Source: DAIDKA01 sp035506335
Lineage (GTDB): Bacteria > Pseudomonadota > Gammaproteobacteria > Steroidobacterales > Steroidobacteraceae
Direction of reading: 5' to 3'
Assembly (NCBI GenBank): GCA_035506335.1
Contig: DATJPN010000060.1
Span: 1 to 37,206 of the forward strand
DNA: 37,206 nt
The position numbers and the translations under genes were made by a program. Numbering within the stretch: position 1 is the stretch's first letter; every line of letters starts with the position of its first letter. Positions 21,312 through 29,442 of the stretch are shown here, piece by piece. Under the pieces are notes generated by a model. It was not told the origin of the DNA and ran no database searches. It was given only the letters and a program-made list of their open reading frames with translations.

Positions 21312-23810
21312 ATGCAGGCATCCAGGAGCCGAACAGGGAGACGGTGGAGCGTCATCGGTTGCGCCCTCATCGCCTGCGGTGGGCCGGCGCTGGTGCGGGC
21401 CGCGGAGCCGGACACGAATACGCCGGCTGCCGATGCGAGCCCGGCCGCCGAAACCGGCGCACTGCAGGAGGTCGTGGTGACGGCGACCCGCCGCGAGCAG
21501 TCCCTGAGCAAGGTGCCGATCAGCATCACGGCGCTGTCCGCGGATGACATGGTCGCCCGCGGCATCAAGGACATCGGGGACATCGCCCGGTTCACCCCCG
21601 GCATCAATGTCGACACGTCGGGCACCGACAAGATCTCGATCCGCGGCATCACTTCCTCGGGCGGCTCGGGCACCACGGGCATCTACATCGACGACACGCC
21701 CATCCAGATGCGCTCCCTCGCGTTCAGTCCGGACGAGGCCCTGCCGAAGGCCTTCGACATCTCCCGCGTGGAGGTGCTGCGCGGCCCGCAGGGCACGCTG
21801 TTCGGCGCCGGATCCGAAGGCGGCACGGTGCGTTACATCACCACGCCGCCGAGCCTCACCACCACCAGCGAGACCGGTCGGGGCGAGTTCTCGTACACCC
21901 AGGGTGGCACCCCGAGCTACGAACTGGGCGTGGCCGCCGGCGGTCCGCTCGTGGACGGAAAATTCGGCGCCCGCGTCTCGCTCTGGTACCGCAAGGATGG
22001 CGGCTGGATCGATGCCGTGGATCCCACGGCGGCGAACCCCCAGGGGACGATCATCGACCGCAACGCCAACCGGGCCGAGAGCTACCTGGCGCGCATCGCC
22101 GGCCTGTGGGCGCCCAATGACACATGGTCCGTCACGCCGAGCATCTACGTCCAGCGGCATGACCTGCACGATGATTCGGCCTTCTGGCCCATCTATTCGA
22201 ATCCGGCCGGACACGACTATCTGAACGGCGACCCGAGTCCGCGCTCCCAGCCCGACACCTTCTATCTGCCGGCGCTGAAGATCGAAGGCAGCTTCGAGTC
22301 GTTCCATTTCATCTCGAACACCTCGTACTACCACCGCAAGGAGCAGACCGGATACGACGGCACGCTGTACGACATCGGGTTCTACCAGACCTTGCTGAGC
22401 CCCGACTCGTACGCGAACTTCCCGCTGCTGGATGGCTCGGGACTGCACCTGCCGGCGAGCATTGCGAATTACCGTTCGCCCAATTCCATCGACAACGGCC
22501 AGCAGAACATCGTGCAGGAGCTGCGCCTGGTCTCCAACGACCCGAACGCGCGCTTCGTGTGGACGACCGGACTGTTCTTCAGCGAAAACCGCCAGACCTA
22601 CCTCGAACAGCTGCATGACCCCATGCTCGAGCAGTTCTGGCAGGCCGTGGCCGGCCTCGACTACACGGACGTGTTCACCGACCAGAACGGCAATCCGCTG
22701 CTCTATGATCCGCGGTACCCGACCGATTCGTACTTCCTGTCCACCCACGCCAAGGACACGCAGTACGCCTGGTATGGCGAGGCGACCTACGCCATCACGG
22801 ACGCCCTGAAAGCCACGGTCGGGCTGCGCGAGTCGCACACCGCCTTCGCCTTCACCTCGGTGACCGGGGGTCCACAGCTGCTGAACACCGAGATCAGCCT
22901 CTCGGAGAGCAAGTCCGAGAACTCCTTCACGCCCAAGGTCAACCTGTCCTACCAGATCGACCCCGGCGACATGGTCTACGCGACCTATGCGAAGGGCTTC
23001 CGGCCCGGCGGCGGCAACAATCCGCTGCCCCCGGCCGCCTGCGCGCAGGACCTGGCGAACTTCGGCCTCACGAACAGTCCGACCTCCTACAACTCGGACA
23101 CGGTGGACAGCTTCGAGGTCGGCGCCAAGAACAACGTCGCCGGCCGGCTGCGGATTTCCTCGAGCCTGTACTTCATCAAGTGGCACAACATCCAGCAGAC
23201 GGTGCTGCCGCCGATCTGCCAGATCACCTTCATCACGAATCTCGGCGAGGCGACGGCCAAGGGCGGCGACGTGCAGATCGAATGGGCGGCGACGGACTCC
23301 CTCTCGGTCGAGATCGCGGCCGGGTACACCGATGCCCGCTACACCCGGGATGCCGCGTTCCCCGGAGCCGGACCGGATACCGCCCCGGTCTCCCTCGCCG
23401 GAGATGCCATCGTCGGTGCGATTTCCGCCGACAGCAATCCGTCGACTCCGCCGTACACGGTCGCGGTCGGACTCGAGTACCACTTCAACATCTCGGGCCG
23501 ATCCTCCTTCGCGCGTCTGGACTACGAGTACGAAGCGCACGACAAGTGGCTGCCGCCGACCCAGGATCCGAACTCGGCGCAGTACGATCCCAACAATTTC
23601 ACGCTGTCGTCGACGGGCTACTTCAGCCTGCGTGCCGGCATGAACGTCGGGGACTTCACCATCGAGCCCTTCATCGACAACCTCACCGACATCCACCCGC
23701 TGACCAACTACAGCTGGTCGATCGATCCGGGCACCGGTGACAGCCGCCTGCTGCGGGCCTTCACCTTGCGGCCGCGCACCTTCGGTGTGACCTTCACCTA
23801 CAAGCACTAG
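21312..23810 (+). CDS. TonB-dependent outer-membrane receptor
   Basis: An 832-residue receptor. The start ATG 21312 has GGGGAG about 8 nt upstream; an in-frame upstream start at 21276 would add 12 residues without a ribosome site. A signal peptide (SVIGCALIACGGPALVRAAE) is followed by a short Ala-rich segment and LQEVVVTATRREQSLSKVP, the usual entry to the plug domain. The plug (about 55-190) has FTPGINV, SIRGITSSGG and VEVLRGPQGTLFGAGSEGG. The remaining ~640 residues alternate aromatic-rich beta strands of a 22-stranded barrel and end in TLRPRTFGVTFTYKH, a terminal aromatic beta strand. Receptors of this look in Steroidobacter/Sphingomonas-like bacteria import oligosaccharides, terpenoids or aromatics rather than siderophores, but the substrate cannot be read. 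The next gene (ene-reductase) starts 5 bp later, suggesting a joint operon. Confidence 0.95.
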   Translation: MQASRSRTGRRWSVIGCALIACGGPALVRAAEPDTNTPAADASPAAETGALQEVVVTATRREQSLSKVPISITALSADDMVARGIKDIGDIARFTPGINVDTSGTDKISIRGITSSGGSGTTGIYIDDTPIQMRSLAFSPDEALPKAFDISRVEVLRGPQGTLFGAGSEGGTVRYITTPPSLTTTSETGRGEFSYTQGGTPSYELGVAAGGPLVDGKFGARVSLWYRKDGGWIDAVDPTAANPQGTIIDRNANRAESYLARIAGLWAPNDTWSVTPSIYVQRHDLHDDSAFWPIYSNPAGHDYLNGDPSPRSQPDTFYLPALKIEGSFESFHFISNTSYYHRKEQTGYDGTLYDIGFYQTLLSPDSYANFPLLDGSGLHLPASIANYRSPNSIDNGQQNIVQELRLVSNDPNARFVWTTGLFFSENRQTYLEQLHDPMLEQFWQAVAGLDYTDVFTDQNGNPLLYDPRYPTDSYFLSTHAKDTQYAWYGEATYAITDALKATVGLRESHTAFAFTSVTGGPQLLNTEISLSESKSENSFTPKVNLSYQIDPGDMVYATYAKGFRPGGGNNPLPPAACAQDLANFGLTNSPTSYNSDTVDSFEVGAKNNVAGRLRISSSLYFIKWHNIQQTVLPPICQITFITNLGEATAKGGDVQIEWAATDSLSVEIAAGYTDARYTRDAAFPGAGPDTAPVSLAGDAIVGAISADSNPSTPPYTVAVGLEYHFNISGRSSFARLDYEYEAHDKWLPPTQDPNSAQYDPNNFTLSSTGYFSLRAGMNVGDFTIEPFIDNLTDIHPLTNYSWSIDPGTGDSRLLRAFTLRPRTFGVTFTYKH

Positions 23811-23815
23811 AGATC

Positions 23816-24865
23816 ATGCCTTCACTGTTCGACCCGCTTCAGGTCGGGGATATCACGCTGCCCAACCGCCTGGTGATGGCGCCGCTCACCCGCAGCCGCG
23901 CCGGGAGCAGCCGCGTGCCGAATGAATTGATGGCGCAGTACTACCGTCAGCGCGCCTCGGCCGGGCTGATCATCACCGAGGCCACTTCCGTGACACCGAT
24001 GGGGGTGGGCTACGCCGACACCCCGGGGATCTGGTCGGCCGAGCAGGTGTCGGGGTGGACGCTCACCACCCGTGCGGTGCACGAGGCCGGTGGGCGGATC
24101 TTCCTGCAGCTGTGGCACGTCGGGCGGATTTCGCACCCGCGGTTCCTGGACGGCCGGCAGCCCGTGGCCCCGAGTGCGATCGCGCCGGAGGGCTTCGTGA
24201 GCCTGGTCCGGCCGCAGGTGGCCTATCCGGTGCCCAGGGCGCTCGCGCGCGAGGAGCTTCCGGGCATCATCGAGGCATACCGTCAAGGCGCGCGCAACGC
24301 GCGGGCCGCCGGATTCGACGGGGTCGAAATCCACGGGGCCAACGGCTACCTGCTCGATCAGTTCCTGCAGGATCGCTCGAATCAGCGTACCGATGAGTAC
24401 GGCGGCAGCATCGCGAACCGCGCCCGCCTCATGCTCGAGGTCGCGGACGCGGTCATGGCGGAGTGGGGCGCGGGCCGGGTCGGGATGCACCTGTCACCCC
24501 GCGGCGACGCCCACACCATGGGTGACTCGGACCCGGCCGCGCTGTTCGGTCATGTGGCGGCGCAGCTCGGCCGTCGAGGGCTCGCGTTCCTCTGTGTCCG
24601 GGAGCACACCGGCCCGGATCGCCTGGGGCCGGCCTTGAAGGCGGCCTTCGGGGGCGTCTACATCGCCAACGAGGGTTTCACCTTCGAGTCGGCGACGCAG
24701 GCGCTCGCCGCGGGCGAGGCCGACGCGGTCGCCTTCGGCAGGCTCTTCATCGCCAATCCGGACCTGCCGCGGCGCCTGAAGCTGGGCGCGCCGCTGAATG
24801 AGCCCGACATACCGGGCTTCTACGCCGGCGGCGCCAAGGGCTACACTGACTATCCGTCGCTGTGA
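23816..24865 (+). CDS. Alkene reductase, Old Yellow Enzyme family (NemA-like)
   Basis: A 349-residue FMN-dependent ene-reductase. The N-terminus SLFDPLQVGDITLPNRLVMAP and LTRSRAG are typical of NemA/OYE class I enzymes. The substrate-binding pair is H173 and N176 in IHGANGYLLDQFLQ, with Y178 as the likely proton donor; RTDEYGGSIANRAR follows. The phosphate-binding end ADAVAFGRLFIANPDLPRRL is intact. OYEs reduce activated C=C bonds of enals, enones, maleimides or nitro-compounds with NAD(P)H. One small change: the strand usually RLSPxG is HLSPRGDAHTMG. It follows the TonB receptor with only 5 bp and no clear ribosome site, so translation is probably coupled. The position before two DUF3237 genes suggests a modification pathway for an imported unsaturated compound. 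Confidence 0.95.
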   Translation: MPSLFDPLQVGDITLPNRLVMAPLTRSRAGSSRVPNELMAQYYRQRASAGLIITEATSVTPMGVGYADTPGIWSAEQVSGWTLTTRAVHEAGGRIFLQLWHVGRISHPRFLDGRQPVAPSAIAPEGFVSLVRPQVAYPVPRALAREELPGIIEAYRQGARNARAAGFDGVEIHGANGYLLDQFLQDRSNQRTDEYGGSIANRARLMLEVADAVMAEWGAGRVGMHLSPRGDAHTMGDSDPAALFGHVAAQLGRRGLAFLCVREHTGPDRLGPALKAAFGGVYIANEGFTFESATQALAAGEADAVAFGRLFIANPDLPRRLKLGAPLNEPDIPGFYAGGAKGYTDYPSL

Positions 24866-24879
24866 GAGGGGGGAGTCGG

Positions 24880-25548
24880 ATGTCCGCGAATCATCAGGGA
24901 CCGAGCATCGAGGAGGAGTCGATCAGCCGCCGCAGCTTCCTCGGCGGCGCAACCACCGCGGGGGCGGTCGCCTTGAGCGGCCTGACCCTCGCGCCGCAGT
25001 CCCGCGCCGCGCCGGATGCGGAGCACGGCGGGGACGCGGCGCCGACCACCTGGTTCGAGGGGCCGGATCCGGCCATTCCCCGGATCGGCCTGCGCTGGGT
25101 CTTCTCCGCCACGGTGTTCTTCGCGGACCGCGTCATGATCAACACCATGGACTCCCCGGCCGGTCGCGGCTACACCTCGGTGGGGGGTGGCGAGATCTGG
25201 GGCCCGCGGCTGCAGGGCCGGGTGCTGCCGCACAGCGGCGCGGATTACTACAAGACCACCTTCAGCACCTACTACATGTTCCAGGCTTCCGACGGCGCCC
25301 TGATCTTCATCCACAACCGCGGCACCATGCGCCGGTTCGGCGCGCCGTACGAACGCGGCAAGCCGCTGCTGCCGCCGCCGGCGCCGCCCGCGAAGCAGGA
25401 CACGGTGTGGACGCGCTTCCGCGCCACGCCGGTGTTCACCGCGCCGCTCGGGCCGCACGACTGGATGAACCGCACGGTATTCGTCGCGAACTCGCAGCGG
25501 CAGGCCAACCCGGACCACACGGTCTTCAGCTACTACGAAGTGCTGTAG
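24880..25548 (+). CDS. DUF3237 domain protein with Tat signal
   Basis: A 222-residue protein of the DUF3237 family. The N-terminus ISRRSFLGGATTAGAVALSG is a clear twin-arginine signal (SRRSF at 16-20) with cleavage near SRA-A (~43). The mature part has GGEIWGPRLQGRVLPHSGADYY and ASDGALIFIHNRG, which are the conserved DUF3237 blocks, and ends TVFVANSQRQANPDHTVFSYYEVL. DUF3237 proteins are small beta-barrel proteins of uncertain function found near aromatic or steroid catabolism genes. Start chosen at ATG 24880, which has GGGGGGAG 6 nt upstream; GTG 24862 is less likely. The gap to the OYE stop is 14 bp. A second DUF3237 gene without a signal follows 22 bp later. Confidence 0.88.
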   Translation: MSANHQGPSIEEESISRRSFLGGATTAGAVALSGLTLAPQSRAAPDAEHGGDAAPTTWFEGPDPAIPRIGLRWVFSATVFFADRVMINTMDSPAGRGYTSVGGGEIWGPRLQGRVLPHSGADYYKTTFSTYYMFQASDGALIFIHNRGTMRRFGAPYERGKPLLPPPAPPAKQDTVWTRFRATPVFTAPLGPHDWMNRTVFVANSQRQANPDHTVFSYYEVL

Positions 25549-25570
25549 CGAAGGCATCGAGGAGACGACC

Positions 25571-26026
25571 ATGCGCGAATTCGTCGTGCCGAAGACCGAT
25601 ACGAAGATCCTGGGGAAGGTCGAGCTCGAGTATGCCTTCAGACTCGTCGCACACTATGACCCGCCGCAGGACTCCCGCACCCCGCGCGGCACCTTCCGCT
25701 ACCAGGACATCGTCAGCGGTGAGGTGACCGGCGAGCGGATCAACGCTACCGTCTACCCCGACAGCGGCGGGCAGTACGATACCGTCCGCGCCGATCACGT
25801 CCGGGACGTGGATGCGCACTTCATGCTGAAGGCCGACAACGGCGAGTGGCTGTACATGGAGCACGTCGGCTACCGCCGCACCGACGGCTACTACCGGGCC
25901 ATCGCCTACATCGAGACCGACTTGAAGGGCGCGTACGAGTGGATGAACAACACCACCTTCGTCGTGACCGCGAAGGAGTCGGCCGACCAGCGCGACGTGG
26001 TCTTCCATTACTACATCGCCAACTGA
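25571..26026 (+). CDS. DUF3237 domain protein (cytoplasmic)
   Basis: A 151-residue protein of the same DUF3237 family as the gene before it, but without a signal peptide. Shared blocks include SGEVTGERINATVYPDSGGQY, LKADNGEWLYMEHVGYRR and a WMNNTTFVV end similar to WMNRTVFVA in the neighbour. The two proteins therefore look like an ancient tandem duplication in which only one copy was given export. GGAG (25559-25562) is 8 nt before the ATG. Function unknown; possible small-molecule binding protein. It is the last gene of the run and converges on the GGDEF gene with a 22-bp gap. Confidence 0.88.
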   Translation: MREFVVPKTDTKILGKVELEYAFRLVAHYDPPQDSRTPRGTFRYQDIVSGEVTGERINATVYPDSGGQYDTVRADHVRDVDAHFMLKADNGEWLYMEHVGYRRTDGYYRAIAYIETDLKGAYEWMNNTTFVVTAKESADQRDVVFHYYIAN

Positions 26027-26048
26027 GGCGCCCGGCGGGCCGCGGCCG

Positions 26049-29000
26049 CTACTTGGTTTCGGTTTCGACGCCGCGCTTCCCGGCTTCGCGCTTGACGCGG
26101 TCGATGAAGTCCTGCAGGTAGCGCCGTGAGCCGGTGACTTCGAGCATCGAGCCATCCTGGGCGCCGATGCTGCACACGACTCGGTTGCGGCCGGCCGCCT
26201 TCGCCTGGTAAAGCGCCGCGTCGGCGCGCCGGATCAGACTGTCGGGGGCCTCATGCACCGATTCCATCCAGGCCACGCCGATGCTCACCGTGACGCGCAA
26301 TCCGGCCTCGCCCACCTGGAACGGCATGGCGGCGATGTTGGCGCGCAGTGCGTCCATCAGGCCGCCGCGATCCTCGCGCGTCAGGCCGGGCATCACCACC
26401 AGCAGTTCCTCGCCGCCGTACCGGCCCAGCGAGTCGCGCTGCCGCAGCGCCGCGCGCAGCCGCCGGGCGAGCTCCTTCAACACCTCGTCGCCGCCGGCAT
26501 GGCCGAGGGTGTCGTTGATGCGCTTGAAGAAGTCCACGTCGATGACGGCCACGGCCAGCGCGCCGCCGTGCTTGCGTGCCTGATCCATCTCGCCGGTCAG
26601 GAATTCGAGGATCGTCGCGCGGTTCCACAGGCCGGTGAGGGCATCGCGCGTCGCACGCACCAGCAGCGCCTCGCGTTCACGGTGTTCCTGCTCCATGGCG
26701 AGCTGGCGGCGGTGTATGCGCTGGTTCTGCCAGCGCCAGGCGGCCACGAGCAGCGCGGCGACCAGCAGCACCGCGAATATCCGGAACACCGTCGTGTTCC
26801 ACCACGGCGGATTCACGTCGAATTCGAGCGTGACGGCGGGGGAATAGCGCCAGTGCGGCATGTCGACCGACATCGCCTCGAGCTGGTAATGCCCGGGCGC
26901 CAGCGCCGGAATGTGGATGTCGTAGGTCCGCGAGGAATACCACTCGGTCGACAGGCCGAGCAGGCGGTAGCGCAGCTCGGTGGCGGCCGAGCGGGCGAAG
27001 CTGTGTGAACTGAAGGATACGTCGAGGGCCGTGTTGTCATGCCACCGGACCGTCGGCCGCGAGCCCTCCAGCAGGCTCTGGGTGCCGAGCTGGGCCCTGG
27101 CGATGCCCAGCTGCAGCGGGCGCGAGGCCATCTCGATCCAGCGCACGGGATCCTTGATATGCGTGATGCCACGGCCGGTCCCGACCCAGATGGACCCGTC
27201 ATCATCCGAATACAGCGCGAACTGCTCGGTGTCGGCCCAGATCAGGCCGTCCGGGATCTCGATGCGACGCCAGACGTGGCCATCGTAGACGCCGAGCCCT
27301 TCGCCCGTGTTCGCCCAGATCCAGCCGCGGGAATCGGCCCGCAGCGAGTAGACCGTGGAGCCGTTCAGGGCCGGCGGATTCTGCCAGTCGGCTTTCGCAT
27401 GCGGACCCGGGGCCAGGTGCAGGATCTTCTCGCCGATGCGCGTGCCCCACACCGAGCCGTCGACAGTGGCGGCGACGGTCTGGATGCCGATTTGCTGGCC
27501 GTCCACCGGTGTCGGAATCTTGACGAAGTGATCATCCTGCAGGCGATACAGCCCGTTCGTGGCGGCCACCCAGATGGTGCCATCCGGGCTGCGCGCCACG
27601 TCGTCGACGCGCGGATTCCCGGGTGGCGCCAGGTGCGTGACCGCCATCGTCGCGCTGTCGATCTTCGCGACGCCGTAGTCCCCGGCCGCGATCCAGCCGG
27701 TGCCGGAGCGGTCGAAGAGCATCGCGGCGGCGTTGAACTGGTCCGGCACCGTGGTGACCCGCTCGGCCCGGGTGCCCCCCGGAGGCACGCGCCACAGCTG
27801 CGAGGTCTGGTACGACAACCAGAAGGCGCCGGAGGGATCGACCGCACTGGCGTTGGTCTCCTGCTGCGGGAATCCCTGGTACGGACAGGGGGCGATGAGG
27901 CGCGACTTCTCATCGAGCATGCGGCAGCCGAGGTCCGTTCCGAGGATCAGCCGGTGCTGCCGGTCACGGACGATGTTCCACACCGACTCCGAATCCAGGC
28001 CCTGATCCTGGGTCCAGGACTCGAGGTTGTCATAGCCGCGCCAGCGATACAGGCCGATGCCGCCCACGGCCAGCCAGAAATTGCCATCCGCATCCGCGAG
28101 GGCCGCCGTGACCGGGTGATCCGGAAGGCCGTTGCGCGGACCGAACTCTTCCCAGCGGCTGCCGTCCCAGCGCGCGAGCCCGACGCTCGTGCGGGTGACG
28201 ATACGGCCCATCGGGTCGAGCGTCAGGGTCAGTCGATGCACGCGGCTGGCGAGCACGGCATGCGGCGGGTCGAGGACCTCGAAGTGCCCGGCCCCGGCCC
28301 GCAGACGCACGACGCGTTCGAGGCTGCGGGCCCAGATCGCGCCGCTTCGGTCCTGCAGTACCGAACGATACTGCGACTCCGGCACGCCCTGATCGCTCCC
28401 GTACACCGTGAGCGTCTGTCCGGCAAGGCCGCACAGCTTGAGGCCGCAACCGAACCAGAGTCGGCCCGCTCCGGCATCGATGACGCCTTCGACCGAGGCG
28501 AGCTCGGGATGCGCGGCGATGCGCTCCGCGCTGAACAGGGGGTGCGTCGTCCACGCCGACCCGGGCCCGCGGCGCTCGACCTGCATGATCTGGCCATTCT
28601 TCAGATACAGCAGCCGATCGTCGGTCGGCGCGATCAGCGATGTGAACTGGTCCGCGATCACCGGGCCCTCGGCCGTCAGCACCGGCTCGAAATGGTCGGC
28701 ATCGCCCACGAACACTCCGGCGTCGACACGGACGAAGATCCGGCCCGAAGGACTCGCGGCCATCGCCATCGTGGCATCCGCGGGAATGCCCCGGGCCTTG
28801 TTATAGGGAGTGAAGGAAGTGCCGTCGTAGCGATAGAGGCCGCCGTCCGTCGCCAGCCACAGATCGCCGCTGCGATCCACGAGCATCTGCTCGATGCCGA
28901 GGTTCCGCAGACCCATCTCCTGGGTGTAGCTGCTGAAACTGAACTCCTGCGCCGACACCGGGGCGGTCGCGGCGAGGACCGCCACCACGAACCCCGCCAG

Positions 29001-29090
29001 CGCCGCCGCCAGTGCGCGGACAGCACCGCGCCCCGCCCCTGCCGGTCGGCACGCGCGGCGCCGTGAGATTGCCGGATTGCCCTGAAACAT
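26049..29090 (-). CDS. Beta-propeller/Y_Y_Y sensor diguanylate cyclase
   Basis: A 1013-residue membrane-bound sensor. A signal peptide (about 1-48, ATAPVSAQE) is followed by a periplasmic region with two-component-regulator-type propeller repeats (DRSGDLWLATDGGLYRYDG, DSRGWIWANTGEGLGVYDG, DDDGSIWVGTGRGI). A Y_Y_Y domain follows (ELRYRLLGLSTEWYSS, ALAPGHYQLEAMSVD), then one transmembrane helix (about 770-790, FAVLLVAALLVAAWRW). The cytoplasmic C-terminus is a GGDEF domain with RYGGEEL (GGEEL at 892-896) and the inhibitory site RQRD five residues upstream. The catalytic motif is GGEEL, which is compatible with activity. It should make c-di-GMP in response to a periplasmic ligand, probably a poly- or oligosaccharide by analogy with other propeller hybrids. 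The gene is divergent from the cyo operon and contrasts with the degenerate EAL gene at 4794. Confidence 0.94.
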   Translation of the reverse strand: MFQGNPAISRRRACRPAGAGRGAVRALAAALAGFVVAVLAATAPVSAQEFSFSSYTQEMGLRNLGIEQMLVDRSGDLWLATDGGLYRYDGTSFTPYNKARGIPADATMAMAASPSGRIFVRVDAGVFVGDADHFEPVLTAEGPVIADQFTSLIAPTDDRLLYLKNGQIMQVERRGPGSAWTTHPLFSAERIAAHPELASVEGVIDAGAGRLWFGCGLKLCGLAGQTLTVYGSDQGVPESQYRSVLQDRSGAIWARSLERVVRLRAGAGHFEVLDPPHAVLASRVHRLTLTLDPMGRIVTRTSVGLARWDGSRWEEFGPRNGLPDHPVTAALADADGNFWLAVGGIGLYRWRGYDNLESWTQDQGLDSESVWNIVRDRQHRLILGTDLGCRMLDEKSRLIAPCPYQGFPQQETNASAVDPSGAFWLSYQTSQLWRVPPGGTRAERVTTVPDQFNAAAMLFDRSGTGWIAAGDYGVAKIDSATMAVTHLAPPGNPRVDDVARSPDGTIWVAATNGLYRLQDDHFVKIPTPVDGQQIGIQTVAATVDGSVWGTRIGEKILHLAPGPHAKADWQNPPALNGSTVYSLRADSRGWIWANTGEGLGVYDGHVWRRIEIPDGLIWADTEQFALYSDDDGSIWVGTGRGITHIKDPVRWIEMASRPLQLGIARAQLGTQSLLEGSRPTVRWHDNTALDVSFSSHSFARSAATELRYRLLGLSTEWYSSRTYDIHIPALAPGHYQLEAMSVDMPHWRYSPAVTLEFDVNPPWWNTTVFRIFAVLLVAALLVAAWRWQNQRIHRRQLAMEQEHREREALLVRATRDALTGLWNRATILEFLTGEMDQARKHGGALAVAVIDVDFFKRINDTLGHAGGDEVLKELARRLRAALRQRDSLGRYGGEELLVVMPGLTREDRGGLMDALRANIAAMPFQVGEAGLRVTVSIGVAWMESVHEAPDSLIRRADAALYQAKAAGRNRVVCSIGAQDGSMLEVTGSRRYLQDFIDRVKREAGKRGVETETK

Positions 29091-29442
29091 TGCCTTCGCT
29101 AGCTTGAGATCCCGACCGGTTTTGACTTGAAAAAGTCTAATATCCGCCCCGATACGACGCCGAGACCGAAGTCACTGATGGGGCGAAAACGCGCCCCGTT
29201 GCAGGGCGCCGGGAGCGTGCGCTGGTTCACGGAATCCGCAGATTCGCGTGCTTGCATTACGGGATTTTCATCACCCGCGCCCGCAAAGTCAGCGTCCGCG
29301 CAATACGTGGTATGCGCAATTTCGATGGCCGCGGCACCCGGGTATGGTGGCCACGACGGGCTGGAAATCGTACTCTACGCCCAACCCCTTTTGGCGCGCG
29401 TATTTTCGCGCGGATCGCTGTTCGCATGACGGGATTGCACCA
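29091..29442. other. Intergenic region between GGDEF sensor and cyoA
   Basis: About 350 bp with no supported gene. It holds an inverted repeat GACTT-gaaa-AAGTC (29124-29137), beside TAATAT (29138-29143); a hairpin GGGGCG (29180-29185) with CGCCCC (29192-29197); and a strong palindrome CGCGCG-TATTTT-CGCGCG (29395-29412). An open frame from 29127 to 29429 lacks a ribosome site and recognisable protein pattern, so it is not called. The region should hold the promoters of both divergent genes, but no single promoter stands out. Confidence 0.6.
29395..29412. repeat. Palindrome CGCGCG-TATTTT-CGCGCG upstream of cyoA
   Basis: A perfect 6-bp inverted repeat with an AT-rich 6-nt centre, 30 bp before the presumed TTG start of cyoA. 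It could be an operator, for example for a redox or metal regulator, or an mRNA hairpin. No named box matches. Confidence 0.4.

Noticed and set aside
21135..23807. Very long open frame on the minus strand opposite the TonB receptor gene
   Set aside because: It mirrors the codon structure of a GC-rich gene; the translation is Arg/Gly/Val-rich with no family motifs and no ribosome site. The plus-strand receptor explains the region.
29124..29143. GACTT-gaaa-AAGTC next to TAATAT as an FNR site or promoter
   Set aside because: Half-sites and spacing do not match the FNR consensus, and TTGACT to TAATAT spacing is only about 10 bp.
29127..29429. 100-codon frame in the spacer before cyoA
   Set aside because: Non-ATG start, no ribosome site, no hydrophobic or family pattern; more likely regulatory DNA.
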